Assembly: GCF_001894785.1 (NCBI RefSeq)
Contig: NZ_BCWW01000001.1
Span: 1,137,501 to 1,201,500 of the forward strand
Direction of reading: 5' to 3'
DNA: 64,000 bases
Source of the DNA: Rhodococcoides fascians NBRC 12155 = LMG 3623
GTDB lineage: Bacteria > Actinomycetota > Actinomycetes > Mycobacteriales > Mycobacteriaceae
Both the position numbers and the translations under genes were made by a program. Shown here piece after piece: positions 16,507 through 24,619 of this stretch (position 1 is its first letter; each line of letters begins with the position of its first letter). A model generated the notes under the pieces. It ran no database searches. It saw nothing but the letters and a program-made list of their open reading frames with translations, and was not told where the DNA came from.

Positions 16507-17364
16507 TCAGCTTTCGGCGAGTCGCTGCTTCTCGTGTTCGACATCGAAATCGGCTGCGGGCCAATCGAGATCGAGCTTTTCGAGCGCGTCGATGAGAATT
16601 TCCGTGACGGCCAGTCTGCTGTACCACTTGCGGTCGGCCGGCACGACGTACCACGGTGCATGATCGAAGTCCGTACGATCCAGCACTCGCTGATACGCGG
16701 CCCGGTACTGCGGCAGGAAGCCACGCTCGGTGACGTCACCCGGGTTGTACTTCCAGTGCTTCTCGGGTCGATCCAGCCGTTCCTGCAGTCGCTTCTTCTG
16801 TTCGTCGGCCGAGACGAACAAGGCCACCTTGACGACGACCGTGTCCTCGTCGACCAACTCTTTCTCGAAAGCGTTGATCTCGTCGAATCGCTTCTCCCAC
16901 ACCTGCCGTGGCACGAGGTCGTGGACCGCGACGACGAGAACGTCCTCGTAATGGGACCGATCGAACACCCCGATCCGGCCTGCGCGCGGAAGAGCTTTGC
17001 GGATGCGCCACAGGTAGTGGTGTTGCTTCTCCTCCTGGGTCGGCACCCCGAACGACGCGAGGTCGACGCCTTGAGGATCGACCATCCCGATGACGTGCTT
17101 GACCATGCCGCCCTTGCCTGCAGTGTCCATGCCCTGCAGCACGAGCAGAACCGACTTGGTGCCGCCTGTGCGCCCGTGGGCATAGAGCTTTTCCTGGAGC
17201 GCCGCCAGCACCGCACCGCGCTGCTCGAGGACGTCGTTGCCGTGCGCTTTCGCGCCGTCGAACCCCGGAGTGGCGGTGAAATCGATGTCCTCCACACGAG
17301 GAGAGGCACTGGCGCGCAGCACATCGACGGGAGAGAGCGTCCACAGTTTCGACTTGTCGGCCAT
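16507..17364 (-). CDS. ppk2: Polyphosphate kinase 2 family polyP:nucleotide phosphotransferase
   Basis: PPK2 enzymes transfer phosphate between inorganic polyphosphate and nucleoside di- or monophosphates. The 285-residue product has the Walker A-like GMDTAGKGG, then HHYLWRIRKALPRAGRIGVFDRS with Walker B FDRSHYEDVL, and PWYVVPADRKWYSRLAV. Length and motifs match the one-domain class. Whether it favours ADP, AMP or GDP cannot be decided here. It is divergent from the F420 oxidoreductase gene with only 23 bp between starts. Confidence 0.93.
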   Translation of the reverse strand: MADKSKLWTLSPVDVLRASASPRVEDIDFTATPGFDGAKAHGNDVLEQRGAVLAALQEKLYAHGRTGGTKSVLLVLQGMDTAGKGGMVKHVIGMVDPQGVDLASFGVPTQEEKQHHYLWRIRKALPRAGRIGVFDRSHYEDVLVVAVHDLVPRQVWEKRFDEINAFEKELVDEDTVVVKVALFVSADEQKKRLQERLDRPEKHWKYNPGDVTERGFLPQYRAAYQRVLDRTDFDHAPWYVVPADRKWYSRLAVTEILIDALEKLDLDWPAADFDVEHEKQRLAES

Positions 17365-17387
17365 AGGCGGAAGACTACTTCTCTACC

Positions 17388-17858
17388 ATGGGATTCATGG
17401 CCCCTACCATCGCAAAAGCCGAGACTGTGTCGCGTGAGCAACTGCTCGAATTCGTCTCTCCGCGGCACCACCACACCCTGATCACGCGTAAGCGCGACGA
17501 CGGTCTGCAGGTCTCCCCGGTGTCCGCAGGCGTGGACTCGGAAGGCCGCATCGTCATCGCCACCTACCCCGAGCGCGCCAAGGTGCACAACATCCGCCGC
17601 ACGCCGGCCGTCACCGTGTTGGTACACAGCGACGACTGGAACGGCGACTACGTTCAGGTCGACGGGACGGCCGAGATCATCGATCTCCCCGACGCCGTCG
17701 AGCCTCTGGTGGAGTACTTCCGCAGCATCGCCGGCGAGCACTCGGACTGGGACGAATACCGCGCAGCGATGGTGAAGCAGGGAAAGTCGTTGATCCGCAT
17801 CACGATCGACACCTGGGGCCCGATCGCCGCGGGTGGATTTCCCCCGGGAAGAATATGA
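17388..17858 (+). CDS. PPOX-class F420-dependent oxidoreductase (pyridoxamine-oxidase-like split barrel)
   Basis: The 156-residue protein has the FMN/F420-binding split-barrel pattern: RHHHTLITRKRDDGLQVSPVSAGVDSEGRIVIATYPERAKVHNIRRTPAVTVLV, then YVQVDGTAEIIDLPDA. Relatives reduce F420-dependent substrates such as biliverdin or quinones, or bind heme. The start is either ATG 17388 or ATG 17397; no Shine-Dalgarno is visible for either, and TACTTCT lies close upstream. The 3' end runs into a short tandem repeat. Confidence 0.85.
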   Translation: MGFMAPTIAKAETVSREQLLEFVSPRHHHTLITRKRDDGLQVSPVSAGVDSEGRIVIATYPERAKVHNIRRTPAVTVLVHSDDWNGDYVQVDGTAEIIDLPDAVEPLVEYFRSIAGEHSDWDEYRAAMVKQGKSLIRITIDTWGPIAAGGFPPGRI

Positions 17859-17923
17859 CAAGCCCGCCCGGGAGAGTGTGACAAGCCCCCGGGCAGGGTG
17901 TGACAAGCCCGCCCGGGAGGGTG
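17856..17923. repeat. Three tandem 22-23-bp units between convergent genes
   Basis: TGACAAGCCC recurs at 17856, 17879 and 17901, each followed by a CCCGGG-containing palindrome and GTG. Unit 1 begins with the stop codon of the upstream gene. The array fills the gap before the iron-binding lipoprotein gene, and each unit can fold, so it may serve as a bidirectional terminator. Confidence 0.75.
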
Positions 17924-17927
17924 TGAG

Positions 17928-18917
17928 CTAAGCCTTCAGTGGTGCTGCGAACAGTGGCACTGCGTTGTCGAGTGCGTATCGGGTTCCCGCGACCGAGGCG
18001 GCCGAGAATGCGTTGGACAGGTCGGTGTCACCGAGCACGACGAGGCGTCCGTCGCGGGCCGACGGGAGTCCCTGGATGAGCGGGTTCTCGGTGATGACCT
18101 CGGGTCCGCTGCCGATGGGGAACATGACCGTCAGGTCGGCGTCGAGGTTCGCGATGTTCTCCTCGGAGAGGTCGACGCTGAACTTCCCGGGTTGGGCGAG
18201 GTCCTGGATGGCCGGGGCGTTCGTCAGTCCGAGTGCTTCGAGGAAGTCGACTCGGGTGTCGCCGCGTACGTAGGCCCCGCTCTGGCCGCTGTACAGCGTG
18301 CCGACGGCGACGGACTTGCCGGCGAATTCCGGGTTGGCAGCCACGGTCTCGGCGAATTGGGTCTTGGTGTCGTCGATCAGCTTTTTGCCTTCGTCGACTT
18401 TTCCGAGTGCCTTGGCGACGATCTCGGTCTGCCCGTCCCATGTGGTGCCGTAGGCGACGTCGGTTCCCGGAGGGGCCGCGACAGTGGGGGCGATGTCGGA
18501 CAGCTGGTCGTACACGGCCTTGTCGTTGGTGCTCCGGGTCCACAGGATCAGGTCCGGTGCCAGGGCGGCGACCGATTCGACGTCGATGTCGTAGGTGGCC
18601 AGGATCGTCGGGTCGGTGTCGTACTTTTCGGTGACCCAAGGGCCGAGGCCGTTGCCTCCGACGCCGAGCCAGTCACTGGCTCCGACGGGCTGCACGCCGA
18701 GAGCCAGTGCGGTTTCGGCGTCGGACCAGCCGAGCGCAACTACTCGCTGGGGATCGGCCGGCACCTCGACCTCCCCGAACATGTCGGTGACTACCGTGCC
18801 CGCAGCAGCCGAGTCGGCCGAGTCACCGCCGTCGGAACTATCGGATCCGCACGCGGTCAGGGTCAGAGCGAGGGCCACGGCTGCCGCAGGCAGGGCCAGA
18901 GATCGAGAAATGCGCAT
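17928..18917 (-). CDS. Iron-siderophore ABC transporter substrate-binding lipoprotein (FecB/FepB type)
   Basis: The 329-residue product has a lipoprotein signal peptide with lipobox LTAC, so Cys23 should be lipidated and the protein anchored outside the membrane. The mature part has the class III binding-protein fold with opening VEVPADPQRVVALGWSDAETALALG and APDLILW, typical of ferric-siderophore binders. A possible IdeR box overlaps the start codon, which suggests iron repression. No permease or ATPase gene is adjacent, so it must work with a transporter encoded elsewhere. Confidence 0.9.
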   Translation of the reverse strand: MRISRSLALPAAAVALALTLTACGSDSSDGGDSADSAAAGTVVTDMFGEVEVPADPQRVVALGWSDAETALALGVQPVGASDWLGVGGNGLGPWVTEKYDTDPTILATYDIDVESVAALAPDLILWTRSTNDKAVYDQLSDIAPTVAAPPGTDVAYGTTWDGQTEIVAKALGKVDEGKKLIDDTKTQFAETVAANPEFAGKSVAVGTLYSGQSGAYVRGDTRVDFLEALGLTNAPAIQDLAQPGKFSVDLSEENIANLDADLTVMFPIGSGPEVITENPLIQGLPSARDGRLVVLGDTDLSNAFSAASVAGTRYALDNAVPLFAAPLKA

Positions 18918-18934
18918 AGGGCACGCTAACCTAT
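18916..18934 (-). promoter_or_regulatory. IdeR/DtxR-box-like operator
   Basis: On the minus strand, ATAGGTTAGCGTGCCCTAT matches the IdeR consensus TTAGGTTAGSCTAACCTAA at 14 of 19 positions. The left half-site is nearly perfect. It covers the start codon of the iron-siderophore binding protein gene and abuts the stop of the DJ-1 gene. Confidence 0.6.
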
Positions 18935-19479
18935 CAAGCGCGGAAGTGCTCCACGATCTTCGCGCAGAAGGCCGGCAGGTCGTCGGGGTTGCGGCTCGAC
19001 ACCAGGTTGCCGTCCACGACCACTTCCTCGTCGACGACAGTCGCACCGGCGTTACGAAGGTCGGTCCGAATGCTCGGGTAGGACGTCAGCGTGCGGCCTT
19101 TCAGTACGTCTGCTTCGACCAACGTCCACGCGCCGTGGCAGATGACTCCGACCGGTTTGCGCGCCTGAACGAACGCACGCACGAACTCCACTGCGTCCGC
19201 ATCCACGCGCAATTGATCGGGATTCGTGGTGCCGCCGGGCAGGATCAACGCGTCGAAGTCGTCGACCGATACCTCACCCGCGATCTTATCGACACTGAAC
19301 GTGTCGCCTGCGTTCACGTCGCTGTTCATGGCTTGGATGTCGCCGTGATCGAGCGAAACCAATGTGACTGTGCCACCGGCATTTTCGACGGCTTCACGGG
19401 GCTGCACCAATTCGACCTGCTCGACACCGTCGGTGGCGAGAACGGCAATTCGGCGTCCGGACAATGTTTCGTTGTTCAT
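18934..19479 (-). CDS. DJ-1/PfpI family protein (type 1 glutamine-amidotransferase fold)
   Basis: The 181-residue product has the DJ-1/PfpI fold: IAVLATDGVEQVEL, LILPGGTTNPDQLR and the nucleophile elbow VICHGAWTLVEADVLKGR with its reactive Cys. Family members are chaperone-like, deglycase or protease proteins linked to stress. It lies upstream of the iron-binding lipoprotein gene in the same direction with 16 bp between. The intervening IdeR-like box suggests separate control. ATG 19479 begins MNNETLSGRR, a usual start for this subfamily. Confidence 0.9.
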   Translation of the reverse strand: MNNETLSGRRIAVLATDGVEQVELVQPREAVENAGGTVTLVSLDHGDIQAMNSDVNAGDTFSVDKIAGEVSVDDFDALILPGGTTNPDQLRVDADAVEFVRAFVQARKPVGVICHGAWTLVEADVLKGRTLTSYPSIRTDLRNAGATVVDEEVVVDGNLVSSRNPDDLPAFCAKIVEHFRA

Positions 19480-19551
19480 GTTCGTTCGGATTACCGGCGC
19501 GATCGAGTTTCAAACGAGAACCGTGTGCGCGGCAGTGGTACGAATGGACAC

Positions 19552-19725
19552 ATGAGCGAATCACCGATCGAATCTCCGACCGAGGATCGCGTCGAGCAGA
19601 ATCTGCCGATCGCGGACGAACCGGACGAGCCGGATGCGGGCGATCTCCCCGTCGAGGCCGACGCCACGGACGTCATCGAACAACGCACCGAAGTTCCGCT
19701 CGACGACGAATACGACGAGCGCTAG
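19552..19725 (+). CDS. Small acidic protein, unknown
   Basis: The 57-residue product is extremely acidic: about one third Asp/Glu and only three Arg, with no Lys. It has no hydrophobic segment and is probably disordered. It is divergent from the DJ-1 gene and its stop overlaps the 3' end of the TetR gene by 4 nt. Codon use matches neighbouring genes. No family was recognised; annotation as a gene is moderately supported. Confidence 0.55.
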   Translation: MSESPIESPTEDRVEQNLPIADEPDEPDAGDLPVEADATDVIEQRTEVPLDDEYDER

Positions 19726-20465
19726 GACTTACCCGGCTCGTCGTCCACCAGAGGATGCGGCTGCGACTTGAACTTGGCCGGTGAGCCGTCGGCCATGGCC
19801 ACGCCGTGGATGCCGCCCCACATCATCATGCAGAGGTAGTCGATCAGGTCGTCGGCGGACATGGACTTGTTCGAGATCCACCAGTGCGTGGCCAACTGGA
19901 CTGCGCCGACGATGGCGAACGCCCACGGCACCGAGCCGCCCGAATCCATCTCACGTTGGCGCAGCCGCTCACCCAACACGGTGGAGAGGAGTTCGGCGAT
20001 CATGCGCTCGGACTCGGCCACCACGTCCCGGTTGTTGCCGGCGTTGTTGGCCATCACGTAGAGGTACACCTCGGGATCGGTGGCCACCGTCTCGACGTAG
20101 GCGGTCACTACCACCCGGGTCAGCTCGTACTCGTCGAGCTCGTGGGAGATCGCGGAGTAGATGCGCGGCGCGAGGGTGGTTTCGACGTACCGGGACATCG
20201 TCGCGCTGGTCAGATCGTTCTTGTCGGTGAAATACCGATAGAGCACCGTCTTCGAGATACCGATCTCCGACGCGATCTCGTCCATCCCGATCTCGCGACC
20301 ACGCAGCCGGATCGCGGCCAACGTACCGTCGACGAGCTCCTCGCGTCGGGCAATCTTGTGCTCTCGCCATCGACGCTTGCGGCCGTCCGGCTTCTCGATC
20401 TTGGGCTTGTCCGCGTCCGCCTCGGGGGCGTCCTCCGAGGCTGCCGCCGCACTATTTTTCACCAC
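19722..20465 (-). CDS. TetR-family regulator, MadR-like (Rv0472c position)
   Basis: The 247-residue product has a charged N-terminal extension (about 40 residues), a TetR HTH (GMDEIASEIGISKTVLYRYFTDKNDL) and a C-terminal ligand domain. Position next to a DUF445 gene matches M. tuberculosis Rv0472c-Rv0473. Rv0472c (MadR) is an acyl-CoA-sensing regulator of mycolic acid desaturase genes; identity here is inferred from synteny and HTH similarity. The start is uncertain: GTG 20465 is chosen because TAAGGT lies 7 nt upstream; GTG 20474, GTG 20462 and ATG 20540 are also in frame. Confidence 0.85.
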   Translation of the reverse strand: MVKNSAAAASEDAPEADADKPKIEKPDGRKRRWREHKIARREELVDGTLAAIRLRGREIGMDEIASEIGISKTVLYRYFTDKNDLTSATMSRYVETTLAPRIYSAISHELDEYELTRVVVTAYVETVATDPEVYLYVMANNAGNNRDVVAESERMIAELLSTVLGERLRQREMDSGGSVPWAFAIVGAVQLATHWWISNKSMSADDLIDYLCMMMWGGIHGVAMADGSPAKFKSQPHPLVDDEPGKS

Positions 20466-20539
20466 GTCACCCACCTTATGCGTCGGGTACGACACAGGAG
20501 GGGGCCGTGCCCGGTTGATCGGTTGCGATTCTGGGCACA

Positions 20540-21814
20540 ATGTCGGGTGTGCAGCTCATGAACTTCGACGACGAGACCAAGCGTCGCGACCTCCGCAAGA
20601 TGAAAACCGTCGCGACGGGATTCCTCGTCTTCGCCTCGATCGTCTATCTTTTCTGCCGCTGGCAGGAATCCACCGGGGCCGGGGCATGGGTGGGGTACGT
20701 CCGAGCGGCGTCGGAGGCAGGCATGGTGGGCGCGCTGGCGGACTGGTTCGCGGTGACGGCCCTGTTCAAGCATCCGCTGGGCATTCCGATTCCGCACACG
20801 GCCCTGATCAAGAAGAAGAAGGACCAGCTCGGTGCCAGCCTGAGCTCGTTCGTCGGTAGCAACTTCCTCGCGCCCGAGGTCGTCTCGGAGAAGGTCGCGT
20901 CGGCCCAGGTGCCGTTGCGACTCGGCACCTGGCTCGCCCAACCCGACAATGCGGAACGGGTGGCGGCCGAGGCGGCAACGGTGCTGCACGGCGTGGTCGA
21001 CGTGCTCAACGACGAGGACATCACCGCCGTCATCGACAGCACCATCGTGCGCCGACTGGCCGATCCGCAATGGGGGCCGCCGATCGGCCGCATCCTCGAC
21101 GAGCTGCTTCGCGAGAATCGTCAGCTCCCGCTGATCGACATGCTGGCCGAGCGCGCTCATCAGTGGGCACTGGGCAGCCAGGAAATGATCGATCGTGTCG
21201 TCGCCCGGGACTCGCCCAACTGGTCGCCGAAGTTCGTCGACACGCTGCTGGGGGAGAAGGTCTACAAGGAACTCGTCGAGTTCACGTGGAAGATCCGCTC
21301 CAATCCCGAACACGAGGTGCGCCTGGCGGCGAACAAGTTCCTCGTCGACTACGCCAACGATCTGCAGAACGATCCGGCCACCATCGAGAAGGCCGAGAAG
21401 CTCAAGGCACAGATCATGGGCCGCGAGGAGATCACCGGGCTCGCCGCGTCGACGTGGAAGGTGGCAAAGCGTCTGATCACCGAGTCGGTGGACGATCCGA
21501 CGAGTACTTTGCGCAACAAGATCAAGGAGAACACGGCCAACTTCGGCATTCGACTGCGCGACGACGACGAATTGCGCGGAAAAGCGGACGGTTGGCTGCT
21601 GGGTGGGGCCCGTTACATCGCTGCCAACTACGCAGACGAGATCACGACGATCATCGGCGACACCGTCGCGCGCTGGGACGCCGAGGAAGCGAGCAGGAAG
21701 ATCGAACTGCAGGTCGGACGAGACCTGCAGTTCATCCGGATTAACGGCACCGTCGTCGGTTCCATCGCAGGCCTGGCGATCTACACCGTCTCCGATCTGA
21801 TCTTCGGGCACTAG
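20540..21814 (+). CDS. DUF445 family membrane-anchored protein (Rv0473-like)
   Basis: The 424-residue product has a hydrophobic segment near residues 24-41, the DUF445 signature GMVGALADWFAVTALFKHPLGIPIPHTALI, and a long helical, charged middle. A second hydrophobic segment lies at the C-terminus (GSIAGLAIYTVSDLIF). It is divergent from the MadR-like gene, as in mycobacteria. GATTCT lies 7 nt before ATG 20540 and no Shine-Dalgarno is present, suggesting a leaderless start. The cellular role of DUF445 is unknown; lipid or membrane homeostasis is a guess from the neighbour. Confidence 0.88.
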   Translation: MSGVQLMNFDDETKRRDLRKMKTVATGFLVFASIVYLFCRWQESTGAGAWVGYVRAASEAGMVGALADWFAVTALFKHPLGIPIPHTALIKKKKDQLGASLSSFVGSNFLAPEVVSEKVASAQVPLRLGTWLAQPDNAERVAAEAATVLHGVVDVLNDEDITAVIDSTIVRRLADPQWGPPIGRILDELLRENRQLPLIDMLAERAHQWALGSQEMIDRVVARDSPNWSPKFVDTLLGEKVYKELVEFTWKIRSNPEHEVRLAANKFLVDYANDLQNDPATIEKAEKLKAQIMGREEITGLAASTWKVAKRLITESVDDPTSTLRNKIKENTANFGIRLRDDDELRGKADGWLLGGARYIAANYADEITTIIGDTVARWDAEEASRKIELQVGRDLQFIRINGTVVGSIAGLAIYTVSDLIFGH

Positions 21815-21821
21815 TGCTAGC

Positions 21822-21847
21822 AGGGTGCTTGCAATAGTTAGCACCCT
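21822..21847. promoter_or_regulatory. Inverted repeat ahead of the XRE-hbhA operon
   Basis: AGGGTGCT (21822-21829) and AGCACCCT (21840-21847) form a perfect 8-bp inverted repeat. A nested TGCTAGCA palindrome sits at 21815-21822. It lies 40-65 bp before the XRE gene, overlapping the likely promoter (AT-rich GCAATAGTTA between the arms). It may be the operator of the XRE protein. Confidence 0.5.
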
Positions 21848-21887
21848 TCGGTACCGTCCAGTAGGACACCGAAACCAGGAGGCCGAG

Positions 21888-22355
21888 ATGGCCGAGAACG
21901 AGGGGGATCTGGTCGCCAAAGCGACCGAGGCGACGCAGGTGGTCGCCGAGGCCGGAGACCTTGTCGCCGCAGTCGTCACGACTGCAGCCCAGGACATCGG
22001 AAGCTACATCCGGTCCCAGCGAGAAGCCGCACAAGTATCCATGCGGCAGCTCGCGAGCAGGGCCGGAGTGAGCAACCCGTATCTGAGCCAGATCGAACGC
22101 GGACTACGCAATCCGTCCGCAGAAGTGCTTGCGCAGATAGCCAAGGGTCTGCGCGTCTCCTCCGAGGTGCTGTACGTCCGGGCCGGGATCTTGGAAGCGC
22201 GTCCCCACGGTCCGGTGCGCGAAGCTCTGCTCGGCGATGAGCACATCACCGAACGGCAGAAGCAAGTGCTGATCGAGATCTACGACTCGTTCTGTCGTGA
22301 GAACGAGTCGACGCAAGAGCCCGAAACCGACGAACAGGAGACACCAGATGTCTGA
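21888..22355 (+). CDS. XRE-family regulator upstream of hbhA (Rv0474-like)
   Basis: The 155-residue product has an acidic/alanine N-terminal region of about 45 residues, an XRE HTH at about 46-105 (VSMRQLASRAGVSNPYLSQIERGLRNPSAEVLAQIAKGL), and a charged C-terminal tail. AGGAGG at 21877-21882 precedes ATG 21888 by 5 nt. Its last 8 nt overlap the start of hbhA, so the two are coupled. The same pair occurs as Rv0474-Rv0475. An inverted repeat at 21822-21847 is a candidate operator. Confidence 0.92.
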   Translation: MAENEGDLVAKATEATQVVAEAGDLVAAVVTTAAQDIGSYIRSQREAAQVSMRQLASRAGVSNPYLSQIERGLRNPSAEVLAQIAKGLRVSSEVLYVRAGILEARPHGPVREALLGDEHITERQKQVLIEIYDSFCRENESTQEPETDEQETPDV

Positions 22356-23142
22356 TTCCAAGAATTTCGAGAACGTCAAGACTCCGATCTACGCAGCTGT
22401 CGGTGCCGGCGACGCAGTCGTCCAGGCCGTCGCAGATGTCGTGGCACAGGTGCGCTCGCGCGCCGAGAGCCGGACCAGCGAGGTCAACGCCCGCATCGCA
22501 GACCTCTCCGACGAGGTCACCGAGGGCGTCGAGTCGCTCCGCGAGCGCCTGACGAACCTGCCCGCAGAGCTGCCCGACGAGATCGCCGAGCTCCGCGAGC
22601 GCTTCACCCCGGACGAGCTTCGCAAGGTAGCCGAGGCGTACCTCAAGGTCGCGTCCGACCTGTACACCTCGCTCGCCGAGCGCGGCGAAGAGACCGTCGA
22701 GCGCATCCGCCGCACCCCGGCAGTCGAAGAAGGCCTCGAACGCGCCAACTCCGCCGCCAACGACGTCGTCGACCTCACCGAGCACGCTCTCGGAACTGTC
22801 GCATCGCAGACCCGCGCAGTCGGCGAGCGCGCCGCAGCTCTGGCCGGCATCGCGTCGGACAAGGTTCGCGAAGGTGCCGACGAGATCTCCGAGGCCGCCG
22901 ACGAGCTCGCCGAGAACATCGACGAAGCCGGCGACGAAGCCAAGGACAAGGCCGTCGAGGCGTCCGACAAGGTGAGCGGTGTGGCAGGCAAGGTCGAATC
23001 CAAGACCCGCGGCACCGCCGACGCACCGATCAAGAAGGCTGCTCCGGCACCGGCCAAGAAGACCGCACCGGCACCGGCCGCCAAGAAGACCGCACCGGCA
23101 CCGGCTGCCAAGAAGGCTCCGGCCAAGAAGACCACCAGCTAA
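22348..23142 (+). CDS. hbhA: Heparin-binding hemagglutinin-like protein (HbhA)
   Basis: HbhA is a surface-exposed, helical, lysine-tailed protein that binds sulfated glycans and lipids in mycobacteria. The 264-residue product has a long coiled-coil-like middle rich in Glu, Arg and Ala (residues about 25-215). It ends in a Lys-Ala-Pro tail with four to five PAPAxKKTA units, the proposed heparin-binding part. There is no signal peptide, as in the mycobacterial protein. In non-pathogenic relatives the role may be in lipid-inclusion or envelope growth instead of adhesion. It is the second gene of the XRE-hbhA operon and ends at a strong terminator. Confidence 0.9.
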   Translation: MSDSKNFENVKTPIYAAVGAGDAVVQAVADVVAQVRSRAESRTSEVNARIADLSDEVTEGVESLRERLTNLPAELPDEIAELRERFTPDELRKVAEAYLKVASDLYTSLAERGEETVERIRRTPAVEEGLERANSAANDVVDLTEHALGTVASQTRAVGERAAALAGIASDKVREGADEISEAADELAENIDEAGDEAKDKAVEASDKVSGVAGKVESKTRGTADAPIKKAAPAPAKKTAPAPAAKKTAPAPAAKKAPAKKTTS

Positions 23143-23156
23143 AGCACTCGTAAAGA

Positions 23157-23192
23157 AAACGACCCCTGCACCGCACGGTGCAGGGGTCGTTT
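23157..23192 (+). terminator. Terminator of the hbhA operon
   Basis: A perfect 16-bp stem, 23157-23172 with 23177-23192, has a GCAC loop and is flanked by A-rich and T-rich ends (AAA and TTTCTC). This is the most classical intrinsic terminator in the window. It ends only 5 bp before the -10 hexamer of the next gene. Confidence 0.92.
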
Positions 23193-23209
23193 CTCGTACA
23201 CTGTCGCCT

Positions 23210-23503
23210 GTGAGCATCGCAGGCAGTTTCAGCTTCTATATCCTGACCTTCCTCCAGCTACTCGGAGTGGCAGGAGCGGCCTACGCGATTTTCCACGCAC
23301 TACGTCAGCGCTCGGACGCTTTTCCGGCCGTGGACAAGCTGACCAAGAATGCCTGGCTCGCAATCCTGTTCGTCGGTCTGCTGCTGATCCTTGTCTCGGG
23401 CGTCATCGGCTTCCTGGGCATCATCGGTGTCGTCGCAGTCTGCGTGTACCTGGTGGACGTGCGTCCCAAGCTCGACGGCATTCAGCGCGGACCGCGCTGG
23501 TAG
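23210..23503 (+). CDS. DUF2516 family membrane protein (Rv0476-like)
   Basis: The 97-residue product has hydrophobic segments at about residues 8-28 and 50-80 and a basic C-terminus (VYLVDVRPKLDGIQRG). It matches the DUF2516 pattern and the position of Rv0476. GTG 23210 is chosen because TACACT at 23197-23202 lies exactly 7 nt upstream and there is no Shine-Dalgarno, so it is probably leaderless. Function unknown. Confidence 0.88.
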   Translation: MSIAGSFSFYILTFLQLLGVAGAAYAIFHALRQRSDAFPAVDKLTKNAWLAILFVGLLLILVSGVIGFLGIIGVVAVCVYLVDVRPKLDGIQRGPRW

Positions 23504-23583
23504 AGGGGCTTGAAGCACCCGTTCGGCGCTGGGCGTAACCTCTACCGCACCCGCTCGGGGGTCACAGGTAGAGGGGAATATCA

Positions 23584-24609
23584 GTGGTTTCACGCAAGGT
23601 AATCGAACGTTCGCTGCTCGGAGTCGGAGGCATCGCCGCTGCCGCGAGCATCGGGGCCTTCGTCGTTCGGCGACGTCGACTGCATTCGTTCACCAAGACC
23701 ACGGACGTGCAGCCGGACGAGTTGCTGCAGCATCCCACGGCCGAGCCGACCGTCACCGAAGTCGTCACCGACGACGGCGCACACCTGCACGTGCGCAGCT
23801 ACGGTGACCCCGATGCCGAACCCGTCCTGTTCAGTCACGGTTGGACCTGCTCGGCCGATTACTGGTTTCCGCAGATCAATGCGCTCGCAGGTCGCTACCG
23901 CGTCATCGTCTACGACCAGCGCGGACACGGGCGCAGCGACGTCGGAACGCGTCCGCTGAGCCCCGACGTACTGGCCGACGACCTGTCGGCCGTTCTCTCG
24001 GCCACCGTCACCGAGGACAACAAGACCGTCCTGGTGGGGCACAGTATGGGCGGCATGTCGATCATGGCGTGGGCCGGAAATTACCCCGATCAGGTCGACC
24101 GCCTGGTCAGCGCCGTGCTGCTCGCCAGCACGGCGACGGATTCCCTCGTCCGAGAGACCACCGTCATCCCGTTGCCGCAGCGCTTCCCACGGGTACCCGC
24201 TCCGGTGGGACGCGCTGTGCTGAGCTCGGCGCTACCGCTACGGCCGTCCCCGGTGACCCGCCAAGCCATCAAGTACATCTCGATGGCCCCCGGTGCCACG
24301 CCCGCCGAGGTGGCGTTCTGCGAGAAGATCGTGCTCGAGTGCGCGCCGCGTACCCGGGGTATCTGGGGCGCTGCGTTGAGCGACCTCGACATCCGCGAGG
24401 CGCTCGAGAACATGTCCGTGCCCACCAGCGTGCTCGTCGGATCTGCGGATCGACTGACCCCGCCCGTGCACGCGCGCAAGCTCGCCCGAGCACTCGACGA
24501 CCACGATCACCTGAGCCGACTGATCGTGATCCCCGGAATCGGCCACATGAGCTCGGTGGAAGCGATCGACGACTTCAACGCCGAAGTGGTTCGCCTGCGG
24601 AACCTGTGA
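23584..24609 (+). CDS. Alpha/beta hydrolase, membrane-anchored
   Basis: The 341-residue product has one hydrophobic N-terminal segment (residues about 10-27) followed by RRRR, so it is anchored in or exported through the membrane. The catalytic domain shows FSHGWTC (oxyanion), the nucleophile Ser154 in GHSMGG, a late Asp in VGSADRLTPP and His in PGIGHMSS. Ester, epoxide or lactone hydrolysis are all possible. GTG 23584 follows AGAGGGG. It converges with purU with 10 bp between. Confidence 0.9.
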   Translation: MVSRKVIERSLLGVGGIAAAASIGAFVVRRRRLHSFTKTTDVQPDELLQHPTAEPTVTEVVTDDGAHLHVRSYGDPDAEPVLFSHGWTCSADYWFPQINALAGRYRVIVYDQRGHGRSDVGTRPLSPDVLADDLSAVLSATVTEDNKTVLVGHSMGGMSIMAWAGNYPDQVDRLVSAVLLASTATDSLVRETTVIPLPQRFPRVPAPVGRAVLSSALPLRPSPVTRQAIKYISMAPGATPAEVAFCEKIVLECAPRTRGIWGAALSDLDIREALENMSVPTSVLVGSADRLTPPVHARKLARALDDHDHLSRLIVIPGIGHMSSVEAIDDFNAEVVRLRNL

Positions 24610-24619
24610 CCCTAACGGT

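Noticed and set aside
17856..17923. Possible CRISPR array
   Set aside because: Units are directly adjacent with no unique spacers.
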